A program made the position numbers and the translations under genes. 64,000 bases of DNA. Origin: Nocardioides bruguierae (lineage in GTDB: Bacteria > Actinomycetota > Actinomycetes > Propionibacteriales > Nocardioidaceae). The notes beneath the pieces are model-generated. The model did not search any database and was not told the DNA's origin. It saw nothing but the letters and a program-made list of their open reading frames with translations. Location: the NCBI RefSeq assembly GCF_023656415.1, contig NZ_JAMOIL010000009.1, positions 124,001-188,000 of the forward strand, read 5' to 3'. Positions 34,339 to 43,473 of the stretch are shown one piece after another (the stretch's first letter is position 1; each line of letters begins with the position of its first letter).

Positions 34339-34736
34339 CACAGCCTCAGCAGGTCGAGGACCTCTCCGCCGCCGATGAGGAGCAGGGCGCCGGCGGGGAA
34401 GGCGTGCACGACGAGGGCGACGACGGCGATGACCAGCGCCGTGCGCGGGGCCCGGGTGCGCAGCGCCATCGCCGGCGCGCTGAGCAGGGCGAGGGCCAGC
34501 AGGGCCGGGACCCCGACGATCCACGCGGCGATGGACGCGAACGGGTCCAGCGACTCGGTGCCGAAGGTGCCGACGTAGGCCCAGGGCACGGTGCCGAGGT
34601 AGGTGAGGGTGCCGACGGCGACCCCGATCCAGGCCAGGCGGGTCGCCCACCCGCTGGCGTCCGGGGACGCGGTGGTGGTGCCGCTCTCCGCGGGCGGCCG
34701 GGGGCTGGTCAGGACGTCCGTCTCGTCAGTCTCCAC
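34338..34736 (-). CDS. Hypothetical membrane protein, 132 residues
   Basis: A 30-residue acidic/Thr-rich N-terminus, then three membrane helices (WIGVAVGTLTYLGTVPW, SIAAWIVGVPALLALALL, LVIAVVALVVHAFPAGALLL). Its stop overlaps the next start by one base. GTG start with CACACT six bases upstream, compatible with leaderless initiation. The repeated VPWA element near the first helix is shared with its partner (LVPWAVIG), suggesting an old duplication. Function unknown. Confidence 0.7.
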   Translation of the reverse strand: METDETDVLTSPRPPAESGTTTASPDASGWATRLAWIGVAVGTLTYLGTVPWAYVGTFGTESLDPFASIAAWIVGVPALLALALLSAPAMALRTRAPRTALVIAVVALVVHAFPAGALLLIGGGEVLDLLRL

Positions 34737-34825
34737 CTGACCAGTGTGACCCGGATCCGCCGCGCGCGCACCGGGGTGCGGCGAAACAGCCGGTGAACCG
34801 GCGTGCTCGTGAGGTCGGTCCGCGC

Positions 34826-35107
34826 TCAGGCGGTCACCTGCGTGGCGAGCACCGACCAGGCCACCAGCACGAGGACGAAGGCCGCGGCGGCCAGCCCCAG
34901 GGAGGCCCAGGACGCGCGCGACGGCCCGGCGACGAAGGCGATGCCGGCCAGCGCCCCGCTGCCGAGGAGCGGCATGGCCAGGACGGCGGTGAGGAAGCCG
35001 AACTCGGAGGTGCGGTCGCCCCAGAAGATGGTCGTGCCGGCGACCGCGAGCAGCAGGCCCACGGCCCAGCCCGCGGCCAGCTGGGTCAGGGACACGAACC
35101 GGAACAC
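34826..35107 (-). CDS. Hypothetical membrane protein, 93 residues
   Basis: Three membrane helices (AAGWAVGLLLAVAGTTIFW, GFLTAVLAMPLLGSGALAGIAF, LGLAAAAFVLVLVAWSVLA). The GTG at 35107 is the first in-frame start after the MFS gene ends, 19 bp downstream of that stop, so it is likely the last gene of the nitroreductase-peptidase-MFS unit. No recognised family. Confidence 0.65.
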   Translation of the reverse strand: MFRFVSLTQLAAGWAVGLLLAVAGTTIFWGDRTSEFGFLTAVLAMPLLGSGALAGIAFVAGPSRASWASLGLAAAAFVLVLVAWSVLATQVTA

Positions 35108-35126
35108 ACGAGAACGGTACTCCCGT

Positions 35127-36584
35127 TCACTGACCGGCGGCGGTGTTCTCGACGACCCGGGTCGGGAGCAGCAGCAGCGACGCGGCGGCGAGCAGGGCCG
35201 CGACGGCGCACACCGACCAGACCACCAGGTAGCCCGCCAGCGCCGCGTGGCCCAGGTCCGGCCCCTCGAGGGAGCCCGTGGAGGCCAGCGCGATGGCGAA
35301 CACGGCCGAGGCGATGGCGCCACCGACAGTCTTGGTCGCGTTGGTCATCCCGGTCGCGAAACCGGTGCGCCCCGGCGGCGCAGCGGCGGCCGCCGCCGCG
35401 GGCAGGGCCGCGACGAGCGCCCCCGAGCCGAGGCCGGCGACGCCCATGTTCACCAGCACCTGCACGCTGCCGTCGTGCAGCGGCACGAACAGGCCGTAGC
35501 CGATCGCGACCAGCACCGCGGCGGCCACCAGGGAGCCGCGCGGGCCGAGCAGCGCGGTGGTCAGCGGCAGGGTCAGCGCCCCGGCGGCCATGCACAGCAC
35601 GTAGACGCCGATCAGCACCGAGACGAACGCGGCGTCCGCCCCCAGGCCGTAGCCGGCCACGGCCGGGTCGGTGCGGGCGAAGGTCGAGAGCGGGATCTGG
35701 GCGCCCAGCACGGACATGCCGAACAGGAACGCCGTCAGCTGCACCGGCCACTGCCCCCGCGAGGCCAGCAGCCGCACGTCCACGATCGGCTCGCGGTGCC
35801 CGCGCTCGCGGCGGACGAACGGGACGAGGAGCCCCAGGCCGACCGCCACCAGGAGCCAGGGCCACGGCGAGGCGGGGCCGAGCAGGCGCAGGGCGATCAG
35901 GCCGCCCATCACGAGCAGCAGCAGCGTGGTCAGCAGGCCGAGGCCACCGAGGTCGTGCCCGCCGCGGGCCTCGCCCGGCACGTGCTCCACGCCGAACCAG
36001 ATCGCCACCAGCACGAGGGTCACCACCACCGCGGGCAGCGCCAGCAGGCCGGTCATGCCGATGGCGGTGACCAGCACGCCGGAGGTCAGCGCGCCGATGA
36101 TGACGGCCACCTCGAGGGCGCCCACCAGCACGGCCGCCGCGCGCCGGGTCAGCACGTCCTGGCGTCCCGTGCCCGCCGTCCGCCGGTGGATGATCGCCAC
36201 CTCCAGCGGTAGCCAGACCACGTAGAACCCCTGGAGGGCCCAGGCCACCAGGAAGGTGCCGAAGGACGGGGCGAACGCGACCGCCCAGCTGGCGAGCGCC
36301 GTGACGGCCGTGGCCAGCACGAGCACCCGCTGGTGGCCCCACACGTCGGCCAGCCGCGCCAGCGGCGGCACGCAGAGCGCCGAGACCAGCAGCTGGGCGG
36401 CCTCGAACCAGTTCACGTCCGCGTCGCTGATGGCCAGCCGGTCGGCGATGTCGCTGTAGATCGGCGTGTAGTAGCCCTGGAGGACGCCGGAGGCCAGCTC
36501 GACCGCCACGAGGAACCCGACGACGGCCCCCAGCGACTGGGCGGCCCGGGCTCCGGGGCGGGCAGGGGCGGTGGGCGTGCTCAC
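35127..36584 (-). CDS. MFS transporter, DHA2-type drug exporter
   Basis: A 485-residue transporter with about 14 helices, typical of the EmrB/QacA (DHA2) group. Seen: LVSALCVPPLARLADVWGHQRVL (motif A region between helices 2 and 3), QGFYVVWLPLEVAIIHRR, and FATGMTNATKTVGGAIASAVF late. The GTG start overlaps the stop of the M20 peptidase upstream by 4 nt, so the two are co-translated. The substrate is unknown; coupling to a peptidase suggests peptide-like or amino-acid-derived compounds. Confidence 0.9.
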   Translation of the reverse strand: MSTPTAPARPGARAAQSLGAVVGFLVAVELASGVLQGYYTPIYSDIADRLAISDADVNWFEAAQLLVSALCVPPLARLADVWGHQRVLVLATAVTALASWAVAFAPSFGTFLVAWALQGFYVVWLPLEVAIIHRRTAGTGRQDVLTRRAAAVLVGALEVAVIIGALTSGVLVTAIGMTGLLALPAVVVTLVLVAIWFGVEHVPGEARGGHDLGGLGLLTTLLLLVMGGLIALRLLGPASPWPWLLVAVGLGLLVPFVRRERGHREPIVDVRLLASRGQWPVQLTAFLFGMSVLGAQIPLSTFARTDPAVAGYGLGADAAFVSVLIGVYVLCMAAGALTLPLTTALLGPRGSLVAAAVLVAIGYGLFVPLHDGSVQVLVNMGVAGLGSGALVAALPAAAAAAAPPGRTGFATGMTNATKTVGGAIASAVFAIALASTGSLEGPDLGHAALAGYLVVWSVCAVAALLAAASLLLLPTRVVENTAAGQ

Positions 36585-37951
36585 GCGGGCAGCTCCTCGA
36601 GGAGGCGGCGGTAGAAGCGCACGCCGTCCAGAAGGTCGGGGACGTGCAGGTGCTCGTCGGGGCCGTGGATGGTGGCGCGCTGCGCCTTCGACATGCGGAA
36701 CGGGGCGAAGCGGTAGACCCGCGGGCAGATCTCGGCGAGGAACCGGCCGTCGGTGGCGGCCAGGACGACGTAGGGCGTGGTCACCGCGTCGGGGAAGACC
36801 TCGGCCACGCCCCGCTCGAGGAGGGCGAACGCCTCGTCCTCCCAGGGGCTGAGGGGGCTGGGCTCGCCGCTCTCGACGACCTCCACGTCGATGCCCTTGC
36901 CCACCACCGAGCGCACGTGCGCGACCACGTCGGCGACGCTCTCGCCGGGAGCGATCCGGGCGTTGACGCCGGCGGTGGCCTCGCTGGCGACGACGTTGAG
37001 GGCGGGGGAGCCGCTGAGGGTGGTGGTGACCATCGTGGTGCGCACCAGGGCGGCGGGCTCGCCGCCCAGGGCCGCGAGCGCCCGGGCCACGGCGGGACGC
37101 GCGCTGCCGGCGCGCGCCATCAGCGCACCGACCGGCTGGCGGGCGTGCGGGGCCAGCCGGCGGAAGGTCTCGACGGTGACGTCGCCCAGGCGCGCCGGCA
37201 GCGGGTGCCGCTCCAGGGCCAGCACCGCCTTGGCCAGGCGGGCCGTCGCGCCGCCCCGGCTCGGGGTGGAAGCGTGCCCGCCCCCGCCGCTGGCGACCAG
37301 CCGCAGCGAGGTGGTGCCCTTCTCGGCGACCCCGATGACCGCCACCGGCACGTCGACGCCGGGGAACGTGCCACCGGCCACGGCCCCGCCCTCGTCGAGC
37401 ACCATCCACGGCTCGACCCCGCGTCGGCGCAGCTCCACGACCGCGGCCGCGGCGGCGGTGCCGGAGACCTCCTCGTTGCTGCCGAAGCTGAGCCACACGT
37501 CCTGCGCGGGCTCGTGGCCGGCGGCGAGCAGCTCCTCGACGGCCGAGCAGATCGCCGCGACGCTGCCCTTGTCGTCGAGCACGCCGCGGCCGTAGACGGT
37601 GCCGTCCTGCGGGCCGCCCAGCAGCTCGGCGCCGAACGGGTCGCGGGTCCAGTGCTCGCCGGGCGGCACCACGTCGAGGTGGGCCATGAGCACCACGGGC
37701 CGCGCGGCGGAGCGGCCCCGCCAGTGCAGCAGCAGCGCGCCGTCGTCCAGGCCGATGACCTCGGCGGCGGCGTGCAGGAGCGGGAAGTGCTCGGCGAGCA
37801 CCGCGTGCAGCCGGGCGAGCACGCCGTCCTCGATCCGGTCGGGCGGCCGACGGCTCACCGTCGGCACGCGGACCAGCGCCCGCAGCGCCGCCAGCGCGGC
37901 CGGTTCGTCGGTCTCGTGCACGCCGGGGGTGGAGGGGGCCGCGGAGCTCAC
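36581..37951 (-). CDS. M20-family metallopeptidase
   Basis: A 456-residue di-zinc peptidase of the carboxypeptidase/dipeptidase branch. Motifs: VVLMAHLDVVPPGEHWTRDPF (first His-x-Asp), YGRGVLDDKGSVAAI (bridging Asp), SFGSNEEVSGTAAA (catalytic and zinc Glu), and SGGGGHASTPSRGGATARL of the dimerisation lid. No signal peptide, so it acts in the cytoplasm. It starts 9 bp after the nitroreductase-like gene ends and overlaps the MFS gene by 4 nt. Substrate not determinable. Confidence 0.92.
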   Translation of the reverse strand: MSSAAPSTPGVHETDEPAALAALRALVRVPTVSRRPPDRIEDGVLARLHAVLAEHFPLLHAAAEVIGLDDGALLLHWRGRSAARPVVLMAHLDVVPPGEHWTRDPFGAELLGGPQDGTVYGRGVLDDKGSVAAICSAVEELLAAGHEPAQDVWLSFGSNEEVSGTAAAAAVVELRRRGVEPWMVLDEGGAVAGGTFPGVDVPVAVIGVAEKGTTSLRLVASGGGGHASTPSRGGATARLAKAVLALERHPLPARLGDVTVETFRRLAPHARQPVGALMARAGSARPAVARALAALGGEPAALVRTTMVTTTLSGSPALNVVASEATAGVNARIAPGESVADVVAHVRSVVGKGIDVEVVESGEPSPLSPWEDEAFALLERGVAEVFPDAVTTPYVVLAATDGRFLAEICPRVYRFAPFRMSKAQRATIHGPDEHLHVPDLLDGVRFYRRLLEELPA

Positions 37952-37960
37952 CTCGGCAGG

Positions 37961-38626
37961 CTAGCCCGCAGGAGGCCCCGGTGGGGGCGCTCCCCAGCGG
38001 CCGCGGTGCACCACCTCGTCCAGGGGGCGGCGCGGACGACGGCGGGGCGACCCGCTGCCCGTGCCCTCGCGCTCCTGCCGAGGTGCCGGGTGGCCCACGG
38101 TCACCGCCCCGACCGGCGTGACGTCGTCGGGGAGGCCGAGCGTGGCGCGCACGGCCGCGTCGGAGTCGACCGGCAGGCCGAAGAAGCAGGCGCCCAGCCC
38201 CTCGTCGACGGCGGTCTGGAGGATCAGCAGGGCGGCCATCGCGGCGTCGGTGTGCCAGTACGGCACCAGCCAGGGCGAGCCCTCCACGCCGGTGCCGCCG
38301 CGACGGGCGCCGGCCTTGTCGGGCTCGGCGTAGCGGGCGAGGTAGGCCTCGCGGCTGCTGCACGGCACCACCACGACGGGCGCGCGCGACATCCCCTGCA
38401 GCCAGGGGTCGGGGTCCGCCAGCCGTGCGGCCCCCGCGGTGGCCAGCCAGAACGCGTGGACGTCGGCGGGGCGGTCGAGCACGACGAAGCCCCAGCCCTG
38501 GGTGAACCCGGCGCTGGGGGCGCGCACCGCGTGCCGGAGCATCCGCTCCACGGCCCCGGGGTCGACCGGCTCCTCGGAGTAGTCGCGCACCATGCGGCGG
38601 CGACGCACGACCTCGCGGAACTCCAC
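37961..38626 (-). CDS. Nitroreductase-family protein
   Basis: A 221-residue FMN-dependent oxidoreductase: FREVVRRRRMVRDYSEEPVDP is the standard RRS/R-x-R FMN start, APSAGFTQGWGFVVL the flavin contact, and ALLILQTAVDEGLGACFFGLP the central helix. The GTG at 38626 is the natural family start; CAGACT lies six bases upstream. The C-terminus is an Arg/Pro-rich tail. It heads a unit with the M20 peptidase and MFS exporter. Relatives include F420 gamma-ligase C-domains and BluB-like enzymes; the exact reaction is unknown. Confidence 0.88.
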   Translation of the reverse strand: MEFREVVRRRRMVRDYSEEPVDPGAVERMLRHAVRAPSAGFTQGWGFVVLDRPADVHAFWLATAGAARLADPDPWLQGMSRAPVVVVPCSSREAYLARYAEPDKAGARRGGTGVEGSPWLVPYWHTDAAMAALLILQTAVDEGLGACFFGLPVDSDAAVRATLGLPDDVTPVGAVTVGHPAPRQEREGTGSGSPRRRPRRPLDEVVHRGRWGAPPPGPPAG

Positions 38627-38780
38627 GGCCCCAGTCTGGCCCGTCGTCGGAGGAGTGTCGCCAAGGGGGCGACCAGGAGCGGGGAGGGGGTCTACCGTGG
38701 ACGGCCTACCCCTCTCGGATCGCACCACCCGGCGCCGCCGCCGCCCCGTCCTCCCCCTGACGACGAACGCGAGGAACCCC

Positions 38781-39176
38781 GTGTCTCTCACCGATCCGCC
38801 CGCTCGGGCCGCCGACACCGACCTGCACGCCACCGTGGACGACTACGTGGGCTCCCACCCCGCCCGGCTCCAGATCGAGCTCCAGGAGCTGCGGCGCGCC
38901 GTGCACGCCGCCGTCCCGATCGCCGGGGAGCGGATGCGCCGCGGCCTGCCCACGTTCACCATGGACGGCACCGACTTCCTCTCCGTCGAGGTCCGCACCG
39001 ACCACCTGCGCCTCGCGCCGCTGCCGCGCCGAGCCACCGCGGAGCTCGCCGAGGACATGGCGCCCTACGTCAAGGACGGCGGCCTCGAGGTGCCGCTGGT
39101 GCGCACGCCGTACGCGCTCGTCGGCCGCGTCGCGGCCACGCTCTCCTCCGAGGCTGGCGCGACGCCGCTGCACTGA
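38781..39176 (+). CDS. DUF1801-family protein
   Basis: A 131-residue soluble protein beginning VSLTDPPARA, with DYVGSHPARLQIELQELRRAVHAAVPIAGERMRRGLPTF, the DUF1801/YdhG signature, followed by VRTDHLRLAPLPR and YVKDGGLEVPL. GTG 38781 has GAGGAA upstream, which decides between several upstream in-frame starts. Divergent from the nitroreductase gene. Function unknown. Confidence 0.82.
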   Translation: MSLTDPPARAADTDLHATVDDYVGSHPARLQIELQELRRAVHAAVPIAGERMRRGLPTFTMDGTDFLSVEVRTDHLRLAPLPRRATAELAEDMAPYVKDGGLEVPLVRTPYALVGRVAATLSSEAGATPLH

Positions 39177-39220
39177 GACCGGCAGGAGGCCGACCGGAGG
39201 GGCCGGCGAAGGCGGCCGCT

Positions 39221-39706
39221 TCAGAGGGGACGCTTGAAGCCGGCGTGGCTGCGCGTGTACCCGAGCCGCTCGTAGAAGCGGTGGGCGTCGGTGCGGGTGA
39301 CGTCGCTGGTCAGCTGCACCAGCGTGGCGCCGTGCGCGCGGCCCCAGGCGTGCGCCCATTCCATCAGCGCCGTGCCCAGGCCGGTGCCGCGGGCCTGGGA
39401 CCCGACCTGCACCGCCTCGACCTGGAGCCGCGTCGCGCCGCCCCGCGAGAGGTGCGGCAGCAGCATCAGCTGAGCCGTGGCGACGGGCCGGTCGTCGTCC
39501 CCGACCACCACCGCCAGCAGGTGCCGCGGGTCGGCGTCGACCTCCTCGAACGCCCGCAGGTAGGCCTCGTCCGGCGCCTGCTCGCGGGTCGCGCTGACGG
39601 GGTCGGCGCGCAGCAGGGCGACCACGGCGGGCACGTCGTCGCGGCGCGCGCGGCGCACGCGGAAGGTGCGGTCGCCGGCGACCAGGGTGTCGGGTGTCTC
39701 TGCCAC
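39221..39706 (-). CDS. GNAT-family N-acetyltransferase
   Basis: A 161-residue single GNAT domain. The acetyl-CoA motif A is VQVGSQARGTGLGTALMEWAH (Q/R-x-x-G-x-G/A form), and the C-terminal block DAHRFYERLGYTRSHAGFKRPL is typical of small-molecule or peptide acetyltransferases. GTG 39706 begins VAETPDTLVAGDRTFRVR. Substrate unknown. Confidence 0.9.
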   Translation of the reverse strand: MAETPDTLVAGDRTFRVRRARRDDVPAVVALLRADPVSATREQAPDEAYLRAFEEVDADPRHLLAVVVGDDDRPVATAQLMLLPHLSRGGATRLQVEAVQVGSQARGTGLGTALMEWAHAWGRAHGATLVQLTSDVTRTDAHRFYERLGYTRSHAGFKRPL

Positions 39707-39759
39707 GGCCCGACCCTGCCACGGGCACGACTCCTGCCACGACCAGCCCCAGCGGCGGG

Positions 39760-41265
39760 TCAGTAGCCGGCGGGCCTCTCCGGGGTGCGGAGCCAGGCGG
39801 TGAAGAACCGGTGCAGCCGGCGGCCGGAGACGCGCTCGGCGAGGCGCTCGAAGTCCGCCGTGGTCGCGGTGCCGTGCCGGTGCTCGCGGCCCCAGGCGCG
39901 CACCACCCGCCAGAAGTCGCGGTGCCCGATGCGCTCGCGCAGCGCCTGGAGGGTCATCGCGCCCCGCAGGTACACGGCCTCGCCGAACAGGTCGGTCGGG
40001 TCCGTGAACGTGGTCGGCGCCGGCGACCAGAACGAGGAGGCCGCCGACCGGGCGTAGAGCCGGTCGAGCTGCCGGGCCGGGCCGGCGCCGTGGTGGGCGC
40101 CCTCCCAGACCCACTCCGCGTAGGTGGCGAAACCCTCGGCCAGCCACAGGTCGTGCCAGTCCTCGATGCCCACGGAGTTGCCGAACCACTGGTGGGCCAG
40201 CTCGTGGACCACGGTCGTGGTGGGGGTCCACCCGGTGGGGTAGAAGGGCCGCGTCTGGGTCTCCAGCGCGTACCCGACGGAGGCGTCGTCCACGACGTGC
40301 CCGGTGCTGGCGAAGGGGTAGCGGCCGAAGCGGCGCTCGAGGAACCGCAGCGCCTCGGGCAGGACGCGGCGGGCGGCCCGCGCGTTCGGGCCGGCCGCGT
40401 CCTCGACGAACCAGGCGGGCACCGTGCGGCCGCCGGTGAGGTGCACCTCGCGGGCGCGGGTGTCGAACTTGCCCACGGCCAGCAGCACCAGGTGCGGGGC
40501 GACCGGCCGGGTGTCGCGCCAGCGCCACGTCTCGGTGGGCTCGCTCCAGGTCAGGCCGGTGCTGCCGGCGTCCCCGGCCTCGCCGGTGGTGTGAGAGACC
40601 AGCGCGCCGCCGGCCACGGCCGTCCAGCCGGTGGGCACGGTGACCTGCACGTCGACGCGGGCCTTGTCCGCCGGGGTGTTGTTCACCGGCAGCCAGGTGC
40701 GGGTGCCCAGCGGCTCGCCCAGGGCGGTGAACCCGTCGGAGGTGCGCACCCAGCCCTCGGTGCTGCCGTCGGGGTCCTGGAGGGAGGTGGGGCGCCCCAC
40801 GTAGTCGACGCGCAGGCGGAAGCGGCCCTGCACGGGAGTGGCGGGCGTCAGCGTCAGCACGTGGCCGGCCTGCTCGGTCGCGACCGCCACCCCGTCGACC
40901 CGCGCCTCGGTGACCTCGGGTCCCGTGTAGTCGAGGTGCACCTCGGTGAGCGCGCGGGTGGCCACGGCCACCGCCCGCACGCTCGCGTGCGTGAGGTGGG
41001 TCGCCGGGTCGTGGTCGAGCAGCACCCGGTAGGCGCGCACGTCGAGGTCGGAGGTGCCGGACCCGGGGAAGAGGGTGTCGCTCGGGGGCGTCCGGTCGGG
41101 CTGGTCGCCGCGGCCGGCGCCTGCGCCGACTCCTGCACCGACTCCCGCACCGACTCCCGCACCGACTCCCGCACCGGCCCCCGTGAGGAGGAGGGAGGCC
41201 GCGGTCGCGGGGGCGAGCAGGCCGGCGAGCACGCGCCTGGCGCGGTGGGGGCGGGGGCGAGGCAC
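39760..41265 (-). CDS. Secreted M1-family metallopeptidase
   Basis: A zinc aminopeptidase-like protein of 501 residues from GTG 41265. The basic start [10 protein letters not shown] and hydrophobic [17 protein letters not shown] form a signal peptide. A Gly-Val-Gly-Ala linker follows (from the 12-bp tandem repeat), then the M1 beta-domain and the catalytic domain with [15 protein letters not shown] and [12 protein letters not shown], the HExxH-x18-E zinc site. The GAMEN exopeptidase motif region reads VGYALETQ. Only the N-terminal and catalytic domains are present, as in short extracellular M1 enzymes. TATCGT lies six bases before GTG 41265; an in-frame GTG at 41310 is an alternative. Confidence 0.9.
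   Translation of the reverse strand: MPRPRPHRARRVLAGLLAPATAASLLLTGAGAGVGAGVGAGVGAGVGAGAGRGDQPDRTPPSDTLFPGSGTSDLDVRAYRVLLDHDPATHLTHASVRAVAVATRALTEVHLDYTGPEVTEARVDGVAVATEQAGHVLTLTPATPVQGRFRLRVDYVGRPTSLQDPDGSTEGWVRTSDGFTALGEPLGTRTWLPVNNTPADKARVDVQVTVPTGWTAVAGGALVSHTTGEAGDAGSTGLTWSEPTETWRWRDTRPVAPHLVLLAVGKFDTRAREVHLTGGRTVPAWFVEDAAGPNARAARRVLPEALRFLERRFGRYPFASTGHVVDDASVGYALETQTRPFYPTGWTPTTTVVHELAHQWFGNSVGIEDWHDLWLAEGFATYAEWVWEGAHHGAGPARQLDRLYARSAASSFWSPAPTTFTDPTDLFGEAVYLRGAMTLQALRERIGHRDFWRVVRAWGREHRHGTATTADFERLAERVSGRRLHRFFTAWLRTPERPAGY
41127..41174 (-). repeat. 12-bp tandem repeat, four units, inside the M1 peptidase
   Basis: CGACTCCTGCAC followed by three copies of CGACTCCCGCAC. It encodes alternating GVGA residues directly after the signal peptide and could change length by whole codons. 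Confidence 0.95.
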
Positions 41266-41343
41266 GTGCTGACGATAGGGGCTCCGGGACGCGGCGCGGC
41301 AGCGGAGCACGGAGGTTGCGGACCGCGGCGTCGGCCCGGCGGG

Positions 41344-41372
41344 TTGGAGCGCTGGGGCCGGTCGGCAACAAT
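41344..41372 (+). promoter_or_regulatory. Candidate promoter of the lysine-rich anchored protein
   Basis: TTGGAG (41344-41349), a 17-bp spacer, then AACAAT (41367-41372). The gene starts 39 bp further on behind an AGGAG ribosome-binding site. Confidence 0.5.
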
Positions 41373-41411
41373 GGGTCGGCCCGCTCGTCGTCGTCGCAGC
41401 CAGGAGTGCCC

Positions 41412-41996
41412 GTGGCCCGCTTCAAGCCCTCGGAGGACCACCCCGTCCTCGTCGGTCTCGTCGCCCTCGTGGGCGTCGCGGTCGCGATCGGCCTGGTGCT
41501 CGGGGTCGTGGCCCTGGCCGGGTCCCGCGTCGCCGGTCTCGGTGAGACCAGCACCGCCGACAGCACCGCGGACGTGAGCGCCGGGGAGACCCTGTACGCG
41601 CCGCGTCCGACCCGCACCTCCGCCACCAGCGAGCCCTCGGAGGAGACCAGTACGGCCTCCTCCGGCGGCGGCAGCCAGGGCGACGGCGGGTCCGCGAAGA
41701 AGAACAACAAGAAGAAGCAGAAGCAGAAGCGGATCTCGCTCAGCGCCTCGCCGCAGCAGGTCTCCTCCATGGAGCGGATCGACCTGACCGGCACCTACAA
41801 GGGCGGCGAGGGCTCCGTGCTCCAGGTCCAGCGTCTCCAGGACGGCTCGTGGACCGACTTCCCGGTCACCGCCGTGGTCTCGGGCGGCACCTTCAGCACC
41901 TACGTGCAGACCGGTTACGCCGGTGAGGTGAAGTTCCGGGTGCTCGACTCCGACTCCGACCGCACGTCCAACACGGTCACCGTCACCGTCGGCTGA
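41412..41996 (+). CDS. Membrane-anchored protein with Lys-rich linker and Ig-like C-terminal domain
   Basis: A 194-residue protein from GTG 41412, placed by AGGAG five bases upstream. One membrane helix near the start ([26 protein letters not shown]) is followed by a Ser/Thr-rich stretch and a strongly basic [12 protein letters not shown] segment. The last 70 residues are strand-rich ([45 protein letters not shown]), resembling a small Ig-like fold of surface proteins. It is divergent from the M1 peptidase. Topology with the C-terminus outside is inferred. Function unknown. Confidence 0.75.
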   Translation: MARFKPSEDHPVLVGLVALVGVAVAIGLVLGVVALAGSRVAGLGETSTADSTADVSAGETLYAPRPTRTSATSEPSEETSTASSGGGSQGDGGSAKKNNKKKQKQKRISLSASPQQVSSMERIDLTGTYKGGEGSVLQVQRLQDGSWTDFPVTAVVSGGTFSTYVQTGYAGEVKFRVLDSDSDRTSNTVTVTVG

Positions 41997-42052
41997 CTGC
42001 GCCCGCCTGATATCCGCTCGCCGCACCCGCTCCGCCCTGCCAGGATCGGCGG

Positions 42053-43369
42053 GTGACCTGGGTCGAGCGGCTGCGCAGCCTGCGCCTCGACACGACCCCG
42101 TGGCGCACGTCGCGGGACTTCCGGCTCCTCCTGGTCGCCGGCACCGTCTTCTACCTGGGCGGGATGGTCACCTACGTCGCCATCCCCTTCCAGGTCTACC
42201 GGCTCACCGGCTCCAACCTCGCCGTTGGCGCGATCGGGCTCGTCGAGCTGGTGCCGCTGGTCGTGTTCGGCCTGTACGGCGGCGCCCTCGCCGACCACGT
42301 CGACCGTCGTCGGCTGCTGGTCGTCACCGGCCTCGTCCAGGCCCTGGCGAGCACCGCCCTCGCCGTCCACGCGTTCGGCCTGCTGGGGCCGCCGCGGCTC
42401 TGGCCGCTCTTCGTGGTCGCCGCCGTCCTGGCCTCCGCCTCGTCGCTGCAGCGGCCCTCCCGCGAGGCGCTGATGCCGCGCACGGTCACCCACGACCAGC
42501 TGACCGCGGCCCAGGCGCTGGTCAGCCTCGGCATGCAGCTCGGCGTCCTGCTGGGGCCGGCGCTCGGCGGCCTGCTCATCGCCTACGTCGGCCTGGGCTG
42601 GTGATTCGTGGTGGACGTGGCGGGGCTGGTGGTCGCCACGGCGCTGTACGCGGGCATGCGCCGCTACCCGCACCGGGAGGAGACGACGCCGCCGAGCCTG
42701 GCCGGCATCCGGGACGGGCTCACGTACGCCCTGCGTCGCCGCGACCTGCTGGGCACCTACCTGGTGGACGTGGCCGCGATGCTGCTGGCGATGCCGGTGG
42801 TGCTGTTCCCGGCCCTGGTGGAGGAGGTCTTCTCCCGCCCGGAGCTGCTGGGCCTGCTGTACTCGGCCGAGACCGTGGGTGCGCTGGTGGCCACCGCGCT
42901 CTCGGGCTGGACGAGCCGCGTCCACCACCACGGCCGCGCGATCACGCTGGCCGCCATGGCCTACGGCGCGTGCATCGCCCTCGCCGGGCTGATGCCCTCG
43001 TTCTGGCTGGTGGCGGCGTTCCTCGCGCTCTCGGGCGCGGCCGACATGGTCTCCGGCGTCTTCCGGGGCACGGTGTGGAACCAGACGATCCCCGAGTCCA
43101 TGCGGGGCCGCCTGGCCGGGATCGAGATGCTCAGCTACTCCGTCGGCCCGCTGGGTGGGCAGGTGCGCGCCGGGCTGGTGGCCGACCTGTGGTCGGTGCG
43201 CGGGTCCATCGCGTCGGGGGGCGTGGCCTGCGTGGCCGGCGTCGCGCTCACCGCCGCCTGGCTGCGCGACTTCTGGAGCTACGACGCCCGCACCGACCCG
43301 TTCGCGCTCGCCGAGCGCGAGACCAGGCGCGCGGCGGGCGAGGACCTGGGGGAGGACATGGCCGGGTAG
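42053..43369 (+). pseudogene. MFS transporter (EntS-like) interrupted by an in-frame TGA
   Basis: Codons 1-183 (to 42601) and 185-438 (42605-43366) form one continuous MFS protein in the same frame, interrupted only by TGA at 42602-42604 (TGG-TGA-TTC). The first part has FRLLLVAGTVFYLGGMVTY, LYGGALADHVDRRRLLVVTG (motif A) and ASSLQRPSREALMPR; the second has VVDVAGLVVATALYAG, FSRPELLGLLYSAETVGALV and RGTVWNQTIPESMRGRL. Together they match the usual length of enterobactin-exporter-like MFS_3 proteins. There is no frameshift and no ribosome-binding site for a separate second half. Recent nonsense mutation, sequencing error and readthrough are all possible. Confidence 0.8.
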
Positions 43370-43384
43370 TCCTCCGGACGCGGC

Positions 43385-43416
43385 GACGCCCGCCCCGCGG
43401 TGGCGGGGCGGGCGTC
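43385..43416. terminator. Bidirectional hairpin terminator
   Basis: Perfect 14-bp arms GACGCCCGCCCCGC / GCGGGGCGGGCGTC around GGTG between the MFS gene and the convergent aldo/keto reductase. Confidence 0.9.
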
Positions 43417-43450
43417 GGGCTGGAGCGTCGGGCCGGGGCGTCGGGCCGGA
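43412..43450. repeat. 13-bp tandem repeat, three units
   Basis: GCGTCGGGCTGGA, GCGTCGGGCCGGG and GCGTCGGGCCGGA in a row, overlapping the end of the terminator stem. It may have grown by slippage from that stem. Confidence 0.85.
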
Positions 43451-43473
43451 GTGGACCGGACGGCGACCGGGGC

